Source: JAMXLO01 sp963776505 (GTDB lineage: Bacteria > Pseudomonadota > Alphaproteobacteria > Acetobacterales > Acetobacteraceae). Taken from it: a DNA stretch of 64,000 nucleotides. Positions 34,764 to 44,187 of the stretch are shown here, in pieces; within the stretch, counting starts at the first letter, position 1, and every line of letters begins with the position of its first letter. Both the position numbers and the translations under genes were made by a program. The notes under the pieces are model-generated. The model was given only the letters and a program-made list of their open reading frames with translations. It was not told the origin of the DNA and searched no databases. Where the stretch lies: assembly GCA_963776505.1 (NCBI GenBank), contig CAVZNH010000066.1, forward strand, positions 1 through 64,000. Direction: 5' to 3'.

Positions 34764-36335
34764 TCAGTGCGCGCCGGCGCCGCCTCCCGTGGCGCGCGCC
34801 ATCAGCAGCGCCGCGACGACAGCCAACAGCAACGCACATCCCATGATGAAGAACGTGTCGCTGTAGGCCAGGAAGTAGGACTGCGCCCGCACCGAACGGC
34901 CCACGGCAACGATGGCGTTGTGCCACGCCATCGCGGGATCGGCATTGCCGGTCGTCATGAAGTACCGCTGCAGCGCCGCCAGCCGCTGCCGCGTCGCCTC
35001 GTCGAACATCGACACGTCGGGTGTGATCACAGACGAGTGGAACTGCTCGCGCTTGGTCAGCAGTGTCTGCAACATCGCGATGCCGATCGACCCGCCCAGG
35101 TTCCGCATCATGTTGAACAGCGACGAAGCCGAACCGGCGTTCTCGCGCTCGATGCCGGCGGTCGCGAGTGAGGACAGCGGCGTCATCACCAGCGCCTGCC
35201 CGGCGGCACGGACAAGGTTCGGCACCAGAAGCTGCGGGCCGCTGTAGTTGTGGTCCATGTTGATGTTGAGGAAACAGCTCGCCGCGAACAGACAAAGGCC
35301 AAAGGCAACCAGCAGTCGCGAATCGAACCGACGCATGAGCAGAGGCACGAACGGAATGATCAGAAGCTGCGGCAGTCCGGTCCAGGCCAGCACCTCGCCC
35401 GTCTGCTGCGCGTTATAGCCCTGCATCTGCGACAGATAGTTGGGCAGCAGATACACCGAGCCATACAGCGCCAGGCCCAGGATCACGTTGCTGACGCTGC
35501 CAAGACCGAAATTGCGTCGCAGCAGCAATCGCAGATTGAGCAGCGGCTTCGGCGTCGTCAGCTCGATCCAGATGAACAGCGACAGCGCGACCGCGGCGAC
35601 CACCGACAGTCGGACGATGAACGGCGAACCGAACCAGTCGTCCTTGTTGCCCTCCTCCAGCACCGTTTGCAGCGAGCCGAGCCCGATGGCCAGCGTGGCA
35701 ATCCCTGTCCAGTCGCCGTCCCTCAGCAATCCGAGCTGCATCGGCGCGCGTGGCAGCGACGGCAGCAAGGCCGCCAGCATGATCGCGCCCGGCACCAGGT
35801 TGACATAGAAGATGTACTGCCAGCCGTACGTCTCGGTGAGATACCCGCCGATGGTCGGGCCGATCGCCGGCGCGAACGTCGCCGACATCGCGAACATCGC
35901 AAGCCCGATCGGCTGCTTCGCTCGCGGCAGCATGGTGAGGGTGATGGTGAACGCCAGCGGGATCAGCACGCCGCCGAAGAAACCTTGCATCGCCCGCAGC
36001 ACGATCATCTGCTGCAGGTCGTGCGCGAACGCACAGGCGACCGACATCACCAGGAACAACACCGTGTTCGCCAGCAGATAGCGGCGCAGCGAGAATACCG
36101 GCGCCAGGAAGCCGGTGAGCGGGATCACCACGATCTCCGCCACCAGATAGGCAGTGGAGATCCAGCCGCCGTCGTCGATGCCGGCACCGATCGCTCCCTG
36201 GATGTCAGGCAGCGACGCGTTGGTGATCTGGATGTTCAGCACCGCGATGAAGGCGCCGATGATGGAGCCAATGACCGCGAGCCAGACCTTGAAGTCCGCC
36301 CGCGGCTCGTCGGCGACCCTGATGTCGGTTGCCAT
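34764..36335 (-). CDS. emrB: DHA2-family MFS drug efflux permease (EmrB/QacA type)
   Basis: A 523-residue, 14-helix drug:proton antiporter. Visible: 'IGSIIGAFIAVLNIQITNAS' in helix 1 (the LDxTxxNVALP position), 'WISTAYLVAEIVVIPLTGFL' in helix 2, 'RAMQGFFGGVLIPLAF' in helix 4 and 'GPTIGGYLTETYGWQYIFYV' (motif C, antiporter signature). It should work with the membrane-fusion protein encoded just upstream to export hydrophobic drugs across the envelope. The upstream EmrA frame overlaps its start by about 100 bases, suggesting tight coupling or an indel near the end of emrA. Confidence 0.93.
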   Translation of the reverse strand: MATDIRVADEPRADFKVWLAVIGSIIGAFIAVLNIQITNASLPDIQGAIGAGIDDGGWISTAYLVAEIVVIPLTGFLAPVFSLRRYLLANTVLFLVMSVACAFAHDLQQMIVLRAMQGFFGGVLIPLAFTITLTMLPRAKQPIGLAMFAMSATFAPAIGPTIGGYLTETYGWQYIFYVNLVPGAIMLAALLPSLPRAPMQLGLLRDGDWTGIATLAIGLGSLQTVLEEGNKDDWFGSPFIVRLSVVAAVALSLFIWIELTTPKPLLNLRLLLRRNFGLGSVSNVILGLALYGSVYLLPNYLSQMQGYNAQQTGEVLAWTGLPQLLIIPFVPLLMRRFDSRLLVAFGLCLFAASCFLNINMDHNYSGPQLLVPNLVRAAGQALVMTPLSSLATAGIERENAGSASSLFNMMRNLGGSIGIAMLQTLLTKREQFHSSVITPDVSMFDEATRQRLAALQRYFMTTGNADPAMAWHNAIVAVGRSVRAQSYFLAYSDTFFIMGCALLLAVVAALLMARATGGGAGAH

Positions 36336-37465
36336 CGCTGTAGCCTCAGCGCTGCGCCAAGCGCGCTGGCCGGCGCCGTGCGCGTGTCGATCGTCGGTTC
36401 GACCGACATGCCAGGGCGCAGCAGGCCCGCAAGTGCCACGTCGCGGCGCAGCATGATCTTCACCGGAATCCGCTGGACGATCTTGGTGAAGTTGCCGGTC
36501 GCATTGTCCGGCGGCAGCAGAGCGAACTCCTGGCCGCTGGCCGGTGCGATGCTGTCCACCACGCCGTGGACCACCTGACCGGGGAAGGTGTCGACCTCGA
36601 TGTCCACCGCCTGTCCCGGCCGCACGTCGGTAAGCTGGGTCTCCTTGTAGTTCGCCACCACGTACACCGCGCGCAGCGGCACGATCGCCATCAGCTGCGT
36701 GCCGGCCTGCACGTACTGCCCGACACGAAGCGACCGTGCGCCAACCATACCGTCCTCAGGCGCCACGATCGTCGCATAGCTGAGGTTCAGGCGCGCCTGC
36801 TGCTCGACCGCGTTTGCATGCTGCAATGCCGACTGGGCCTCCGCCTCGGCGGTTTGCAGCACCGCCACCTGCTGGCGTGCGCTGCTCAGTGCCGCGCGGG
36901 CATGCTGGAGATCGGCCGCCCGTTGCATCAGCAGCGACTGGGTATGCTGCGCCTGCTGCACACTGCCCGCGCCGGTATGTGCCAGGTCGCTGTAGCGCTG
37001 CTGGTCCTGCGCCGCGAAGCTCGCCGCCGCCTCAGCCGAGGCGAGCTGCGCCGTGGCTCCGTCGATCACCGACTGCTGCAGCTCCAACTGTGCGGCGATG
37101 TTGCTGATCTTGTTCTCCGCACCCGCCCGATCGGCAACCGCCTGATCGAGCGCGGCTGTCAGGTCGCGATCGTCGATCCGTGCCAATACCTGCCCGGCCT
37201 TGACCGACTGGTTGTCGCCGACCAGCACCTCGGCGATGTAGCCGGCAACCCGCGGCGCAATGATGATGGAATCGGCCTGCACATAGGCGTCGTCCGTCGA
37301 CACCTGGAACCTGCCGACCTGCCAGTATTGCACGCCGAAGGTAGCCACCACGCCGACGCCGATCGCGCCGGCCAGGACTGCCAAGGCGCGCTTCAGGGTC
37401 ACCAAGCGGCGGCCGCCGACGCGGTCCGCGGCAATGCCGCGGGCATGTCCGATCATGCCACTCAT
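36236..37465 (-). CDS. emrA: HlyD/EmrA-type membrane fusion protein
   Basis: About 409 residues. A cytoplasmic start and single anchor ('LAVLAGAIGVGVVATFGV') at about residues 30-47 are followed by the barrel-sandwich half-motif 'STDDAYVQADSIIIAPRVAG' and 'VKAGQVLARIDDRDLTAALD'. A long coiled hairpin rich in Ala/Gln follows (about residues 110-240). The second lipoyl half is 'LSYATIVAPEDGMVGARSLR' and a beta-barrel ends with 'RIPVKIMLRRD'. GAGG lies 7 bases before ATG 37465. After about 'TIDTRTAPASAL' the reading becomes Arg/Ser-rich and overlaps emrB; the true stop may be the TGA near 36347 if one base is wrong. Confidence 0.9.
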   Translation of the reverse strand: MSGMIGHARGIAADRVGGRRLVTLKRALAVLAGAIGVGVVATFGVQYWQVGRFQVSTDDAYVQADSIIIAPRVAGYIAEVLVGDNQSVKAGQVLARIDDRDLTAALDQAVADRAGAENKISNIAAQLELQQSVIDGATAQLASAEAAASFAAQDQQRYSDLAHTGAGSVQQAQHTQSLLMQRAADLQHARAALSSARQQVAVLQTAEAEAQSALQHANAVEQQARLNLSYATIVAPEDGMVGARSLRVGQYVQAGTQLMAIVPLRAVYVVANYKETQLTDVRPGQAVDIEVDTFPGQVVHGVVDSIAPASGQEFALLPPDNATGNFTKIVQRIPVKIMLRRDVALAGLLRPGMSVEPTIDTRTAPASALGAALRLQRWQPTSGSPTSRGRTSRSGSRSLAPSSAPSSRC

Positions 37466-37623
37466 GGATTTGCCTCTCTTTCTCCTCAACGGGTCAGCCA
37501 AGCTGCCCTTTGGCAGAGTGAAATAGACTGCCTGGTAAGCGCAATAAACCGGCCCTCGGGGATATGACTTTTGCGCAGAACTCGGAAATGACAGGGGATC
37601 GTAGTCAGGATATATCCGTGCCC

Positions 37624-38143
37624 ATGCCGCCATCATCCTGGCAAATACAGGTCTATGCCGCCCTGCGAGCACGCCCGCATCACCCAGCTTGGCTACGTTC
37701 CCGACGCCGGCCATGCGCAGCTCATCGAAGCGGCGCATGCCGACCCTGACATGCGCGCCATCGTGCTCACCACCGAGGAGGAGGGCATCGCGCTCGCCGC
37801 CGGCGCCTGGCTGGGGGGCCAGCGCGCCGCCCTGCTGATGCAGTCCTCCGGCGTCGGCAATTGCATCAATATGCTGTCGCTGCCGGTGAACTGCCGTATG
37901 CCGTTCCTGACACTTGTGACGATGCGTGGCGAGTGGGCCGAGTTCAACCCGTGGCAGGTGCCGATGGGTACGGCGACGCCTGCGGTGCTGGCCGCCGCCG
38001 GCGTGCATGTCCGCCGCGCCGACCGCCCCGACGAAGTGGCCGAGATGGTTGCCGCCGCGGCTTCGCTCGCATTCGATAGCGCGGTGCCGGTTGCCGTGCT
38101 GCTTTCGCAACGGCTCCTTGGCGCGAAGGTGTTCGTGAAATGA
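37624..38143 (+). CDS. Thiamine-diphosphate enzyme, alpha subunit (ComD/phosphonopyruvate decarboxylase N-domain-like), one frameshift
   Basis: MPPSSWQIQVYAALR begins at 37624. One indel near 37665 shifts to the frame 'ITQLGYVPDAGHAQLIEAAH', 'AIVLTTEEEGIALAAGAWLG', 'GQRAALLMQSSGVGNCINML', ending 'LLSQRLLGAKVFVK'. This is the pyrimidine-binding domain with its catalytic Glu (TTEEEG), as a separate chain, like the alpha subunit of sulfopyruvate decarboxylase (ComD). The stop overlaps the start of the next gene as ATGA, so both subunits should be translated together. The likely reaction is decarboxylation of a 2-oxo acid carrying a sulfonate, phosphonate or similar group; the substrate is not shown. 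Confidence 0.8.
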
Positions 38144-38722
38144 GCAATGACGGCACGCTCGACCGCCGCGCCGTTGCCGCCGCGCTGCTGCGTGATCCCG
38201 GCGACCTGCTGGTCGTCACCGGCCTTGGCGCACCCAGCTACGACGCCGCCGCCGCCGGCGATCGGCCGCTCAACTTCTACCTCTGGGGCGCGATGGGCGG
38301 CGCGGCGATGGTCGGGCTCGGCATCGCCCTCGCCCAGCCGCACCGCCGCGTCCTGGTGCTCACCGGCGATGGCGAGATGCTGATGGGCATGGGCTCGCTC
38401 GCCACGATCGCCGCCGCCGGTGCCCCCAACCTCGCCATCGCCGTGCTGGACAATGCGCGCTACGGCGAGACCGGCTCGCAGCGCAGCCATACCGGGCTTG
38501 GCACCGACCTCGCCGCGGTCGCCGCTGCCTGTGGCTGGCACGGCCACCGCGACCGCCCGCGACATGGACGAGGTGGCAGCGCTGCGCGAGCGGCTGCGGC
38601 AGGAGCACCTGTTCGCCGTGATCCGCATTGCGCCGAACGAATTGCCGCGGCACCTGCCCCCGCGCGACGGCGCCTTGCTCACCAATCGCTTCCGCCAGGC
38701 ACTCGGTATCGACGATTCATAA
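38140..38722 (+). CDS. Thiamine-diphosphate enzyme, beta subunit (ComE-like), one frameshift
   Basis: Starts within the alpha-subunit stop codon (ATGA). 'PGDLLVVTGLGAPSYDAAAA', 'FYLWGAMGGAAMVGLGIALA' and the diphosphate/Mg motif 'LTGDGEMLMGMGSLATIAAA' through 'LDNARYGETG' form the cofactor-binding domain. One extra base near 38548 shifts the frame, after which it reads 'TATARDMDEVAALRERLRQE' and ends 'ALLTNRFRQALGIDDS'. About 193 residues, normal for ComE-like subunits. It pairs with the preceding gene to make an alpha/beta decarboxylase. Confidence 0.82.
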
Positions 38723-38922
38723 CCTGCCCGTCATGTTTCATTGTGTTTCAACCGATTGAACCCCGGCCTGTTGCGCTATTTTCACGCTGGCGGTCCGAGC
38801 CAAATTCGCCGACAATGCAAGGCTTGGGGGGAGCGTCGCCCGGAACGACGGGTTGTGCCACGCGGGAGTGCTGGGTTGGAGCATGGGATCGGCGAAGGGA
38901 GCTTCGACGTCGACGCGCCGCG

Positions 38923-40101
38923 ATGGCGGCTGGCGTAACGAAGCAGGCTAGGCCGTGGCCATGGCGCGGTCTGTTGCCTCTCGCGGCAATCCTGATCCTG
39001 GCGGCCGTCGGCGCATTGTTCCTCGTCCGGCACCCAGATGCGCAGCCAGTGCAAGTCCCAGAAAGCGACGTCCGCGGTCCCGGTAAGCATTACCAAGGTG
39101 GAGCGGCAGGACGTCCCGCTCTGGCTACGCGGCATCGGCACGGTTCAGGCGCTCAATACCGTCACCGTGCGTGCCCGTGTCGATGGCACCTTGATGCAGG
39201 TGCCAGTGACCGAGGGGCAGATCGTCAAGCAGGGCACGTTGCTCGCCGTGATCGATCCTCGCCCGTACCAGGCGGCACTGGACCAGGCGACGGCCAAGAA
39301 GGCCGCAGGACGAGGCACAGCTTGGCAACATGCAAACTCGATCTGCAGCGCTACACGTCGCTGGCGAAGCCAGAGTTTCGCCTCGCGTCAGCAGGTCGAC
39401 ACTCAGAAGATGCAGGTCGATCAGTCCACCGCGGCGCTGAAAGGCGATGACGCGACCATCGAGGCGGCGCAGCTCAATCTGAGCTACTGCTACATAACCG
39501 CACCGTTCGACGGCCGGCTCGGACTGCGTCAGGTCGATCCAGGCAATCTCGTGCATGCCACCGACTCTGGCGGCATCATGACGATAACCCAGGTGCGCCC
39601 CATCGCAGTGGTGTTCACGCTGCCGCAACGTAACCTGCCGCCGATCGTCGAGGAAATGACGCAAGGGCCCAGTGACGGTTGCGGCCTGGTCGGGACGAGG
39701 ACAATCGTGAGCTGGCTCAAGGGACGCTGCTGACCCCGGACAACGCCATCGACGCCACCACAGGCACCATCCGTTTGAAAGCGACCTTCCCCAACGAGGA
39801 AAACCGGCTGTGGCCTGGCCAATTCGTCGAGGCGCGACTGCTGCTGCGCACGGAGCACCAGGTGGTCGCCGTGCCGACGCAGGCGGTGCAGCACGGGCAG
39901 ATCGGCTTGTACGTTTACATCGTGAAGCCGGACTCGACGGTGCAACGACAGACGGTCGTGGCGGAGGACCGCGGCCCGGTCATGGTGATCACCAAGGGCC
40001 TTGATGCTGGACAGGCGATCGTGCTGGACGGGCAGTCGCGTCTGCAGGACGGCATGCTGGTCGCAGCGACGGCGCCAGCGGGCGAGCACGTCGGCGGCTG
40101 A
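38923..40101 (+). CDS. RND efflux periplasmic adaptor (MdtA/AcrA type), about four frameshifts
   Basis: The pieces in order are an anchor 'LLPLAAILILAAVGALFLVR' (frame 1), 'VPVSITKVERQDVPLWLRGI' and 'VDGTLMQVPVTEGQIVKQGT' (frame 2), a coiled segment 'DLQRYTSLAK' (frame 1 near 39340), 'ASRQQVDTQKMQVDQSTAAL' and 'LSYCYITAPFDGRLGLRQVD' (frame 2), then 'LTPDNAIDATTGTIRLKATF' and 'QTVVAEDRGPVMVITKGLDA' (frame 1) to 40101. Joined, they form a normal adaptor of about 390 residues. The ATG at 38923 lacks a close ribosome site. It precedes the RND pump by 27 bp and should link that pump to an outer-membrane channel; no TolC-like gene is adjacent. Confidence 0.85.
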
Positions 40102-40128
40102 TCGAGGAGCGGAGGCAATCAGCGGCGC

Positions 40129-43100
40129 ATGAGCATTTCCACCCCGTTCATCCATCGCCCGATCGCCACCTCACTGGTCATGGCGGCGCTGGTGCTCGTG
40201 GGGATCGCCGCCTATCCGCTGCTGCCCGTGGCGCCGCTGCCGCGTGTGGATTTCCCCACGATCGTGGTGAGCGGCAGTCTTCCCGGCGCAAGTCCTGAGA
40301 CCATGGCGGCGACGGTGGCGCAGCCGCTCGAGACCCAGATCGCGCAGATTCCGGGGGTGGCGCAGCTCACCTCAGTGAGCGTCCTGGGCAGCACGAGCGT
40401 GACGGTGCAGTTCGACCTCGATCGCAACATCGATGGCGCGGCCGGCGACATCCAGGCGGCGATCCAGGCTGCCAGCGGGCAGTTGCCGAAGATCATGCCG
40501 GGACCGCCGACCTACCGGAAGGTGAACCCGTCCGATGCGCCGATCATGATCCTGGCGGCGCAGTCTGATGCGCTGCCGCTGATCGAGACCGACGACTACT
40601 CTGAGAACGTGCTGTCACAGCAGATCTCGCAGATTTCCGGCGTCGCACAGGTGGTGATCGGCGGCCAGCAAAAGCGCGCCGTGCGGGTCGAGGCCGAGCC
40701 CGACAAACTCGCCGCCATGGGGTTGACCTTGGAGGATGTGCGCAATCTGCTGGTGAGCGCCACCGTCAACGCTCCCAAGGGCAGCATCGACGGCGAGCAC
40801 AAAGCCTACACCGTCTACGACAACGACCAGCTTACGCGCGCAAGCCAATACGAAAACGTCGTGTTGGCTTATCGCAATGGCGCGGCCGTCCGGGTGCGCG
40901 ATATCGGCCGTGCCATCGACGGCCCGGAGAACCGCCTGCTCGCCGGTTGGCAGAACGGCAAGCGCGGCATCCTGCTGATCATCTTCAAACAGCCGGGCGC
41001 CAACGTCATCGAAACCGTGCAGCGCATCAAGGAGGCGTTGCCGCGACTGGAAGCCTCGATCCCGCCCTCGATCCACGTCAGCACCATCATGGACCGTACT
41101 CTGACCATCCGCGCCTCGGTCGCCGATGTGCAGTTCACCCTGATGCTGGCCGTCTGCCTGGTCGTTATGGTGATCTTCGTGTTCCTTCGGAACGTCTGGG
41201 CCACCATCATCCCCAGTACCACCGTCCCTGTCGCGCTGATCTGCACGTTCGGCGTGATGTACCTGCTGGACTACAGTCTGGACAACCTGTCCTTGATGGC
41301 GCTGACCCTGGCCGTCGGCTTCGTCATCGACGATGCGATCGTGATGCTGGAGAACATCTTCCGCCACGTCGAGGAAGGCATGAAACCGATGGAGGCGGCC
41401 ATCAAGGGCGCCGGCGAAATCGGCTTCACCATTGTCTCCATCAGCTTCTCGCTGGTCGCGGTGTTCATCCCGCTGCTGTTCATGGGTGGCATCGTCGGTC
41501 GGCTGTTCCGCGAATTCGCTGTGTCCGTCACCGCCGCTGTCCTGGTCTCGGCCTTTGTCTGCCTGACGCTGACGCCGATGATGTGCTCGCGCTTCCTGCG
41601 GCATGACACCAGCCGGCACGGATGGCTCTATCGGGCCATCGAGGCCATGTTCAACGGGCTGATCGCATTCTACCGGCGCACCCTGGACATTGCCCTGCGT
41701 CACCATTTCATCACGCTGCTGGTGTTCCTCGGCACCGTCAGTCTGAGCGTCTATCTCTACATCATCATCCCCAAGGGCTTCTTCCCGCCGCAGGACAACG
41801 GCATTGTGCTCGGCATCACCGAGGCCGCGCAGGACGTCTCGTTCAAGGAGATGGCGAACGTACAGCAGCGTCTGGCCGACATCGTGGCGCAGGATCCGGA
41901 CACGGGTTCCTTTGTCTCTTCGATGGGCGGCGGGTTCGGTGGGCAGTCAAACAACATCGGACGGCTGTTCATCTCGCTGAAGCCGCTGGACCAGCGCGTC
42001 GGCGGCTCCTTGCAGAACTACATCAACAGGCTGCGGCCGAAGATTGCCCAGGTGCAGGGCGGCAAGCTGTTCCTCCAGCCGGTTCCGGATGTGCGCGTCG
42101 GCGCACGATTGGCCAAGACCGAGTTTCAGTACACGCTGCAGGACGCGAACCTGGCCGAACTCTACGAGTGGGCCCCCAAGATCCTGGGCAAGCTGCAGTC
42201 ACTGCCGATGCTGCGCGACGTGACCAGCGACCAGCAGGACGGCGGCACCACCGCGACGCTCGTGATCGATCGCGACGCCGCCGCACGCTTCGGCATCCAG
42301 CCACAGGTGATCGACGACACGCTGTACGACGCGTTCGGTCAGCGGCAGATCGCCCAGTATTTCTCCCAGGTGAACTCCTATCACGTTATCCTGGAGGTGC
42401 CGCCGGCCATGGCCGGCGATCCGGCCACGCTCGACAAGTTGTATGTGAAGTCGCCGACCGGTCAGGCGGTGCCGCTCTCAAGCTTCGTGCACTGGAGCAC
42501 GATGCCGGTACAGCCATTGTCGATCAGCCATCAGAGCCAGTTCCCGGCGGTCACCGTCTCCTTCAACCTTGCCCCCGGGGCTGCGCTCGGCCAGGCCGTC
42601 GACTCTGTCAACGAGGCGATGCGGCAGATGGGCGTGCCGATCACCGTTGCCGGCTCATTCCAGGGCACCGCACAGGCGTTCCAGTCATCGCTCGCCAGCC
42701 AGCCCTATCTGATCGCCGCCGCACTGATCAGCGTGTACATCATCCTCGGCATCCTCTACGAAAGCTACATCCTGCCTCTGACCATTCTGTCCACGCTGCC
42801 CTCGGCAGGCGTCGGCGCGCTGCTGACGCTGCTGCTGGCGCACTACGATCTGTCGGTGATTGCGCTGATCGGCGTGATCCTGCTGATCGGCATCGTGAAG
42901 AAGAACGGCATCATGATGGTGGACTTCGCCATCAACGCGGAACGTCGCGACGGGCTGCGGCCACATGACGCCATCCGCCAGGCGTGTCTGCTGCGGTTCC
43001 GCCCGATCCTGATGACGACGATGGCGGCAATGCTGACCGGCTTGCCCTTGATGCTGGGCCAGGGTGCGGGCTCAGAGTTGCGGCGTCCGTTGGGCTTCGC

Positions 43101-43257
43101 GATGGTTGGCGGCCTCGCGCTCAGCCAGGTACTGACGCTGTACACCACGCCGATCATCTACCTCTATCTGGATCGGCTGCAGAATTGGCTGGCACCCAAG
43201 CGGCACCGTATGCCGGCGCTGGCGGAGAAGATGGGCCAGGAAGCCGCAGCGGATTAG
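40129..43257 (+). CDS. RND-family multidrug efflux pump subunit (MdtB/MdtC type)
   Basis: 1042 residues, intact, 12 transmembrane helices and two large periplasmic loops. It begins 'STPFIHRPIATSLVMAALVL' and 'PVAPLPRVDFPTIVVSGSLP', as in the MdtB/MdtC branch. The proton-relay acidic pair is in helix 4 ('VGFVIDDAIVMLENIFRHVE', about residue 405). The second-half copy carries 'IVKKNGIMMVDFAINAERRD'. The C-terminus ends 'LALSQVLTLYTTPIIYLYLD'. With the adaptor gene just upstream it should export drugs or other amphiphiles from the inner membrane and periplasm using the proton gradient. E. coli MdtBC needs two different pump chains; only one is present here. Confidence 0.95.
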   Translation: MSISTPFIHRPIATSLVMAALVLVGIAAYPLLPVAPLPRVDFPTIVVSGSLPGASPETMAATVAQPLETQIAQIPGVAQLTSVSVLGSTSVTVQFDLDRNIDGAAGDIQAAIQAASGQLPKIMPGPPTYRKVNPSDAPIMILAAQSDALPLIETDDYSENVLSQQISQISGVAQVVIGGQQKRAVRVEAEPDKLAAMGLTLEDVRNLLVSATVNAPKGSIDGEHKAYTVYDNDQLTRASQYENVVLAYRNGAAVRVRDIGRAIDGPENRLLAGWQNGKRGILLIIFKQPGANVIETVQRIKEALPRLEASIPPSIHVSTIMDRTLTIRASVADVQFTLMLAVCLVVMVIFVFLRNVWATIIPSTTVPVALICTFGVMYLLDYSLDNLSLMALTLAVGFVIDDAIVMLENIFRHVEEGMKPMEAAIKGAGEIGFTIVSISFSLVAVFIPLLFMGGIVGRLFREFAVSVTAAVLVSAFVCLTLTPMMCSRFLRHDTSRHGWLYRAIEAMFNGLIAFYRRTLDIALRHHFITLLVFLGTVSLSVYLYIIIPKGFFPPQDNGIVLGITEAAQDVSFKEMANVQQRLADIVAQDPDTGSFVSSMGGGFGGQSNNIGRLFISLKPLDQRVGGSLQNYINRLRPKIAQVQGGKLFLQPVPDVRVGARLAKTEFQYTLQDANLAELYEWAPKILGKLQSLPMLRDVTSDQQDGGTTATLVIDRDAAARFGIQPQVIDDTLYDAFGQRQIAQYFSQVNSYHVILEVPPAMAGDPATLDKLYVKSPTGQAVPLSSFVHWSTMPVQPLSISHQSQFPAVTVSFNLAPGAALGQAVDSVNEAMRQMGVPITVAGSFQGTAQAFQSSLASQPYLIAAALISVYIILGILYESYILPLTILSTLPSAGVGALLTLLLAHYDLSVIALIGVILLIGIVKKNGIMMVDFAINAERRDGLRPHDAIRQACLLRFRPILMTTMAAMLTGLPLMLGQGAGSELRRPLGFAMVGGLALSQVLTLYTTPIIYLYLDRLQNWLAPKRHRMPALAEKMGQEAAAD

Positions 43258-43322
43258 CCGCTCCCCGTTGTCGTCACGCCGCACCTCCCGCACACTGTGT
43301 GCTTCAGCAATGGGAGGTACAG

Positions 43323-44108
43323 ATGGAAGTCCGTCTCGACGGCCGCAGCGCAATCATCACAGGGGCCAGCGCGGGGCTGGGTCTCGCGATGGCGAAGGAA
43401 TTCGCCGCGTCCGGCGCCGACGTCGCGATGTTGGCGCGACGGCCCGAGGTGCTGGAGCAGGCGAAACAGACGGTGACCGCGACAGCGCAGGGCGGCCGCG
43501 TCGCCACCTTCATCTGCGACGTGTCCAAGGCTGACGATATCCAGAAGACCTACGACGCCGTCGCCAAGACATTCGGCAAGGTCGATATACTGATCAACAA
43601 TGCCGGCCAGTCGCGCGCGATGCCGACCGAGCAGATCACCGACGACATCTGGCACGAAGATCTCGAGCTGAAGCTGTTCGCGGCCATCCGACTGACGCGT
43701 CTCGTATGGCCGGGCATGAAGCAGCGGAAATGGGGCCGCATCATCAACGTGCTCAACCTTGGCGCGAAGGCTCCCAGGGCCAACGGCGCCCCGACCGCAG
43801 TGTCGCGCGCGGCCGGCATGGCGCTCATGAAGATACTTGCCGGCGAGGGCGCGCCGCATGGCATCCTGGTCAACGGCATGCTGGTGGGACTGATCGACTC
43901 CGATCAGCACGTCCGCCGACATGCGCGTGAAGGGGCCAACGTCTCCTACGACGAATTCCGCACGAAGATGGGCGCCAACGTCCCCATCGGGCGCATCGGC
44001 AAGGCCGAGGAATTCGCTGCCATGGCCTGCTTCCTGTGCTCCGATCACGCAGGCTTCACCAGCGGCACCGCGATCAACATGGACGGCGGCGCCTCACCCG
44101 TGGTCTGA
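43323..44108 (+). CDS. SDR-family protein lacking the Tyr/Lys catalytic pair
   Basis: A 261-residue Rossmann protein. The NAD(P)-binding motif is 'IITGASAGLGLAMAKEFAAS' and the following 'ILINNAGQSRA' is classical for short-chain dehydrogenases. At the catalytic position, where S...YxxxK is expected, it reads 'VLNLGAKAPRANGAPTAVSR' and then AAG, so Tyr is replaced by Thr or Pro and Lys by Arg. The C-terminus 'FTSGTAINMDGGASPVV' is normal. A recognised SDR subgroup shares this PTxVSRAAG sequence as I recall, so this is probably a conserved variant and not damage. GGGAGG precedes the ATG. Activity is uncertain. Confidence 0.85.
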   Translation: MEVRLDGRSAIITGASAGLGLAMAKEFAASGADVAMLARRPEVLEQAKQTVTATAQGGRVATFICDVSKADDIQKTYDAVAKTFGKVDILINNAGQSRAMPTEQITDDIWHEDLELKLFAAIRLTRLVWPGMKQRKWGRIINVLNLGAKAPRANGAPTAVSRAAGMALMKILAGEGAPHGILVNGMLVGLIDSDQHVRRHAREGANVSYDEFRTKMGANVPIGRIGKAEEFAAMACFLCSDHAGFTSGTAINMDGGASPVV

Positions 44109-44113
44109 CGCCC

Positions 44114-44148
44114 GTCATTGCGTGGAGCGCCGCGGCGCAGCAATCTCG
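44114..44148. repeat. REP-like intergenic repeat, second copy
   Basis: GTCATTGCGTGGAGCG followed by GCAGCAATCTCGG, with GCCGCGGCGC in the middle. It shares the GTCATTGCG start and AGCAATC end with the element at 25332-25378 but has a shorter, different centre. It lies between the SDR gene and zwf. Confidence 0.55.
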
Positions 44149-44187
44149 GTCACAGCGCTTCTCGCAACGACAACTGGACGCTCAGCC

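Noticed and set aside
35250..36578. 442-codon open frame antisense to emrB
   Set aside because: Arg/Gln/His-rich shadow of a membrane-protein gene; no start signals.
37466..38110. N-terminal extension of EmrA by more than 200 residues
   Set aside because: It is antisense to the ComD-like gene and precedes a normal HlyD-type start at 37465 with a ribosome site.
40615..41706. 363-codon open frame antisense to the RND pump
   Set aside because: Asp/Gly/His/Gln-rich shadow of an intact pump gene.
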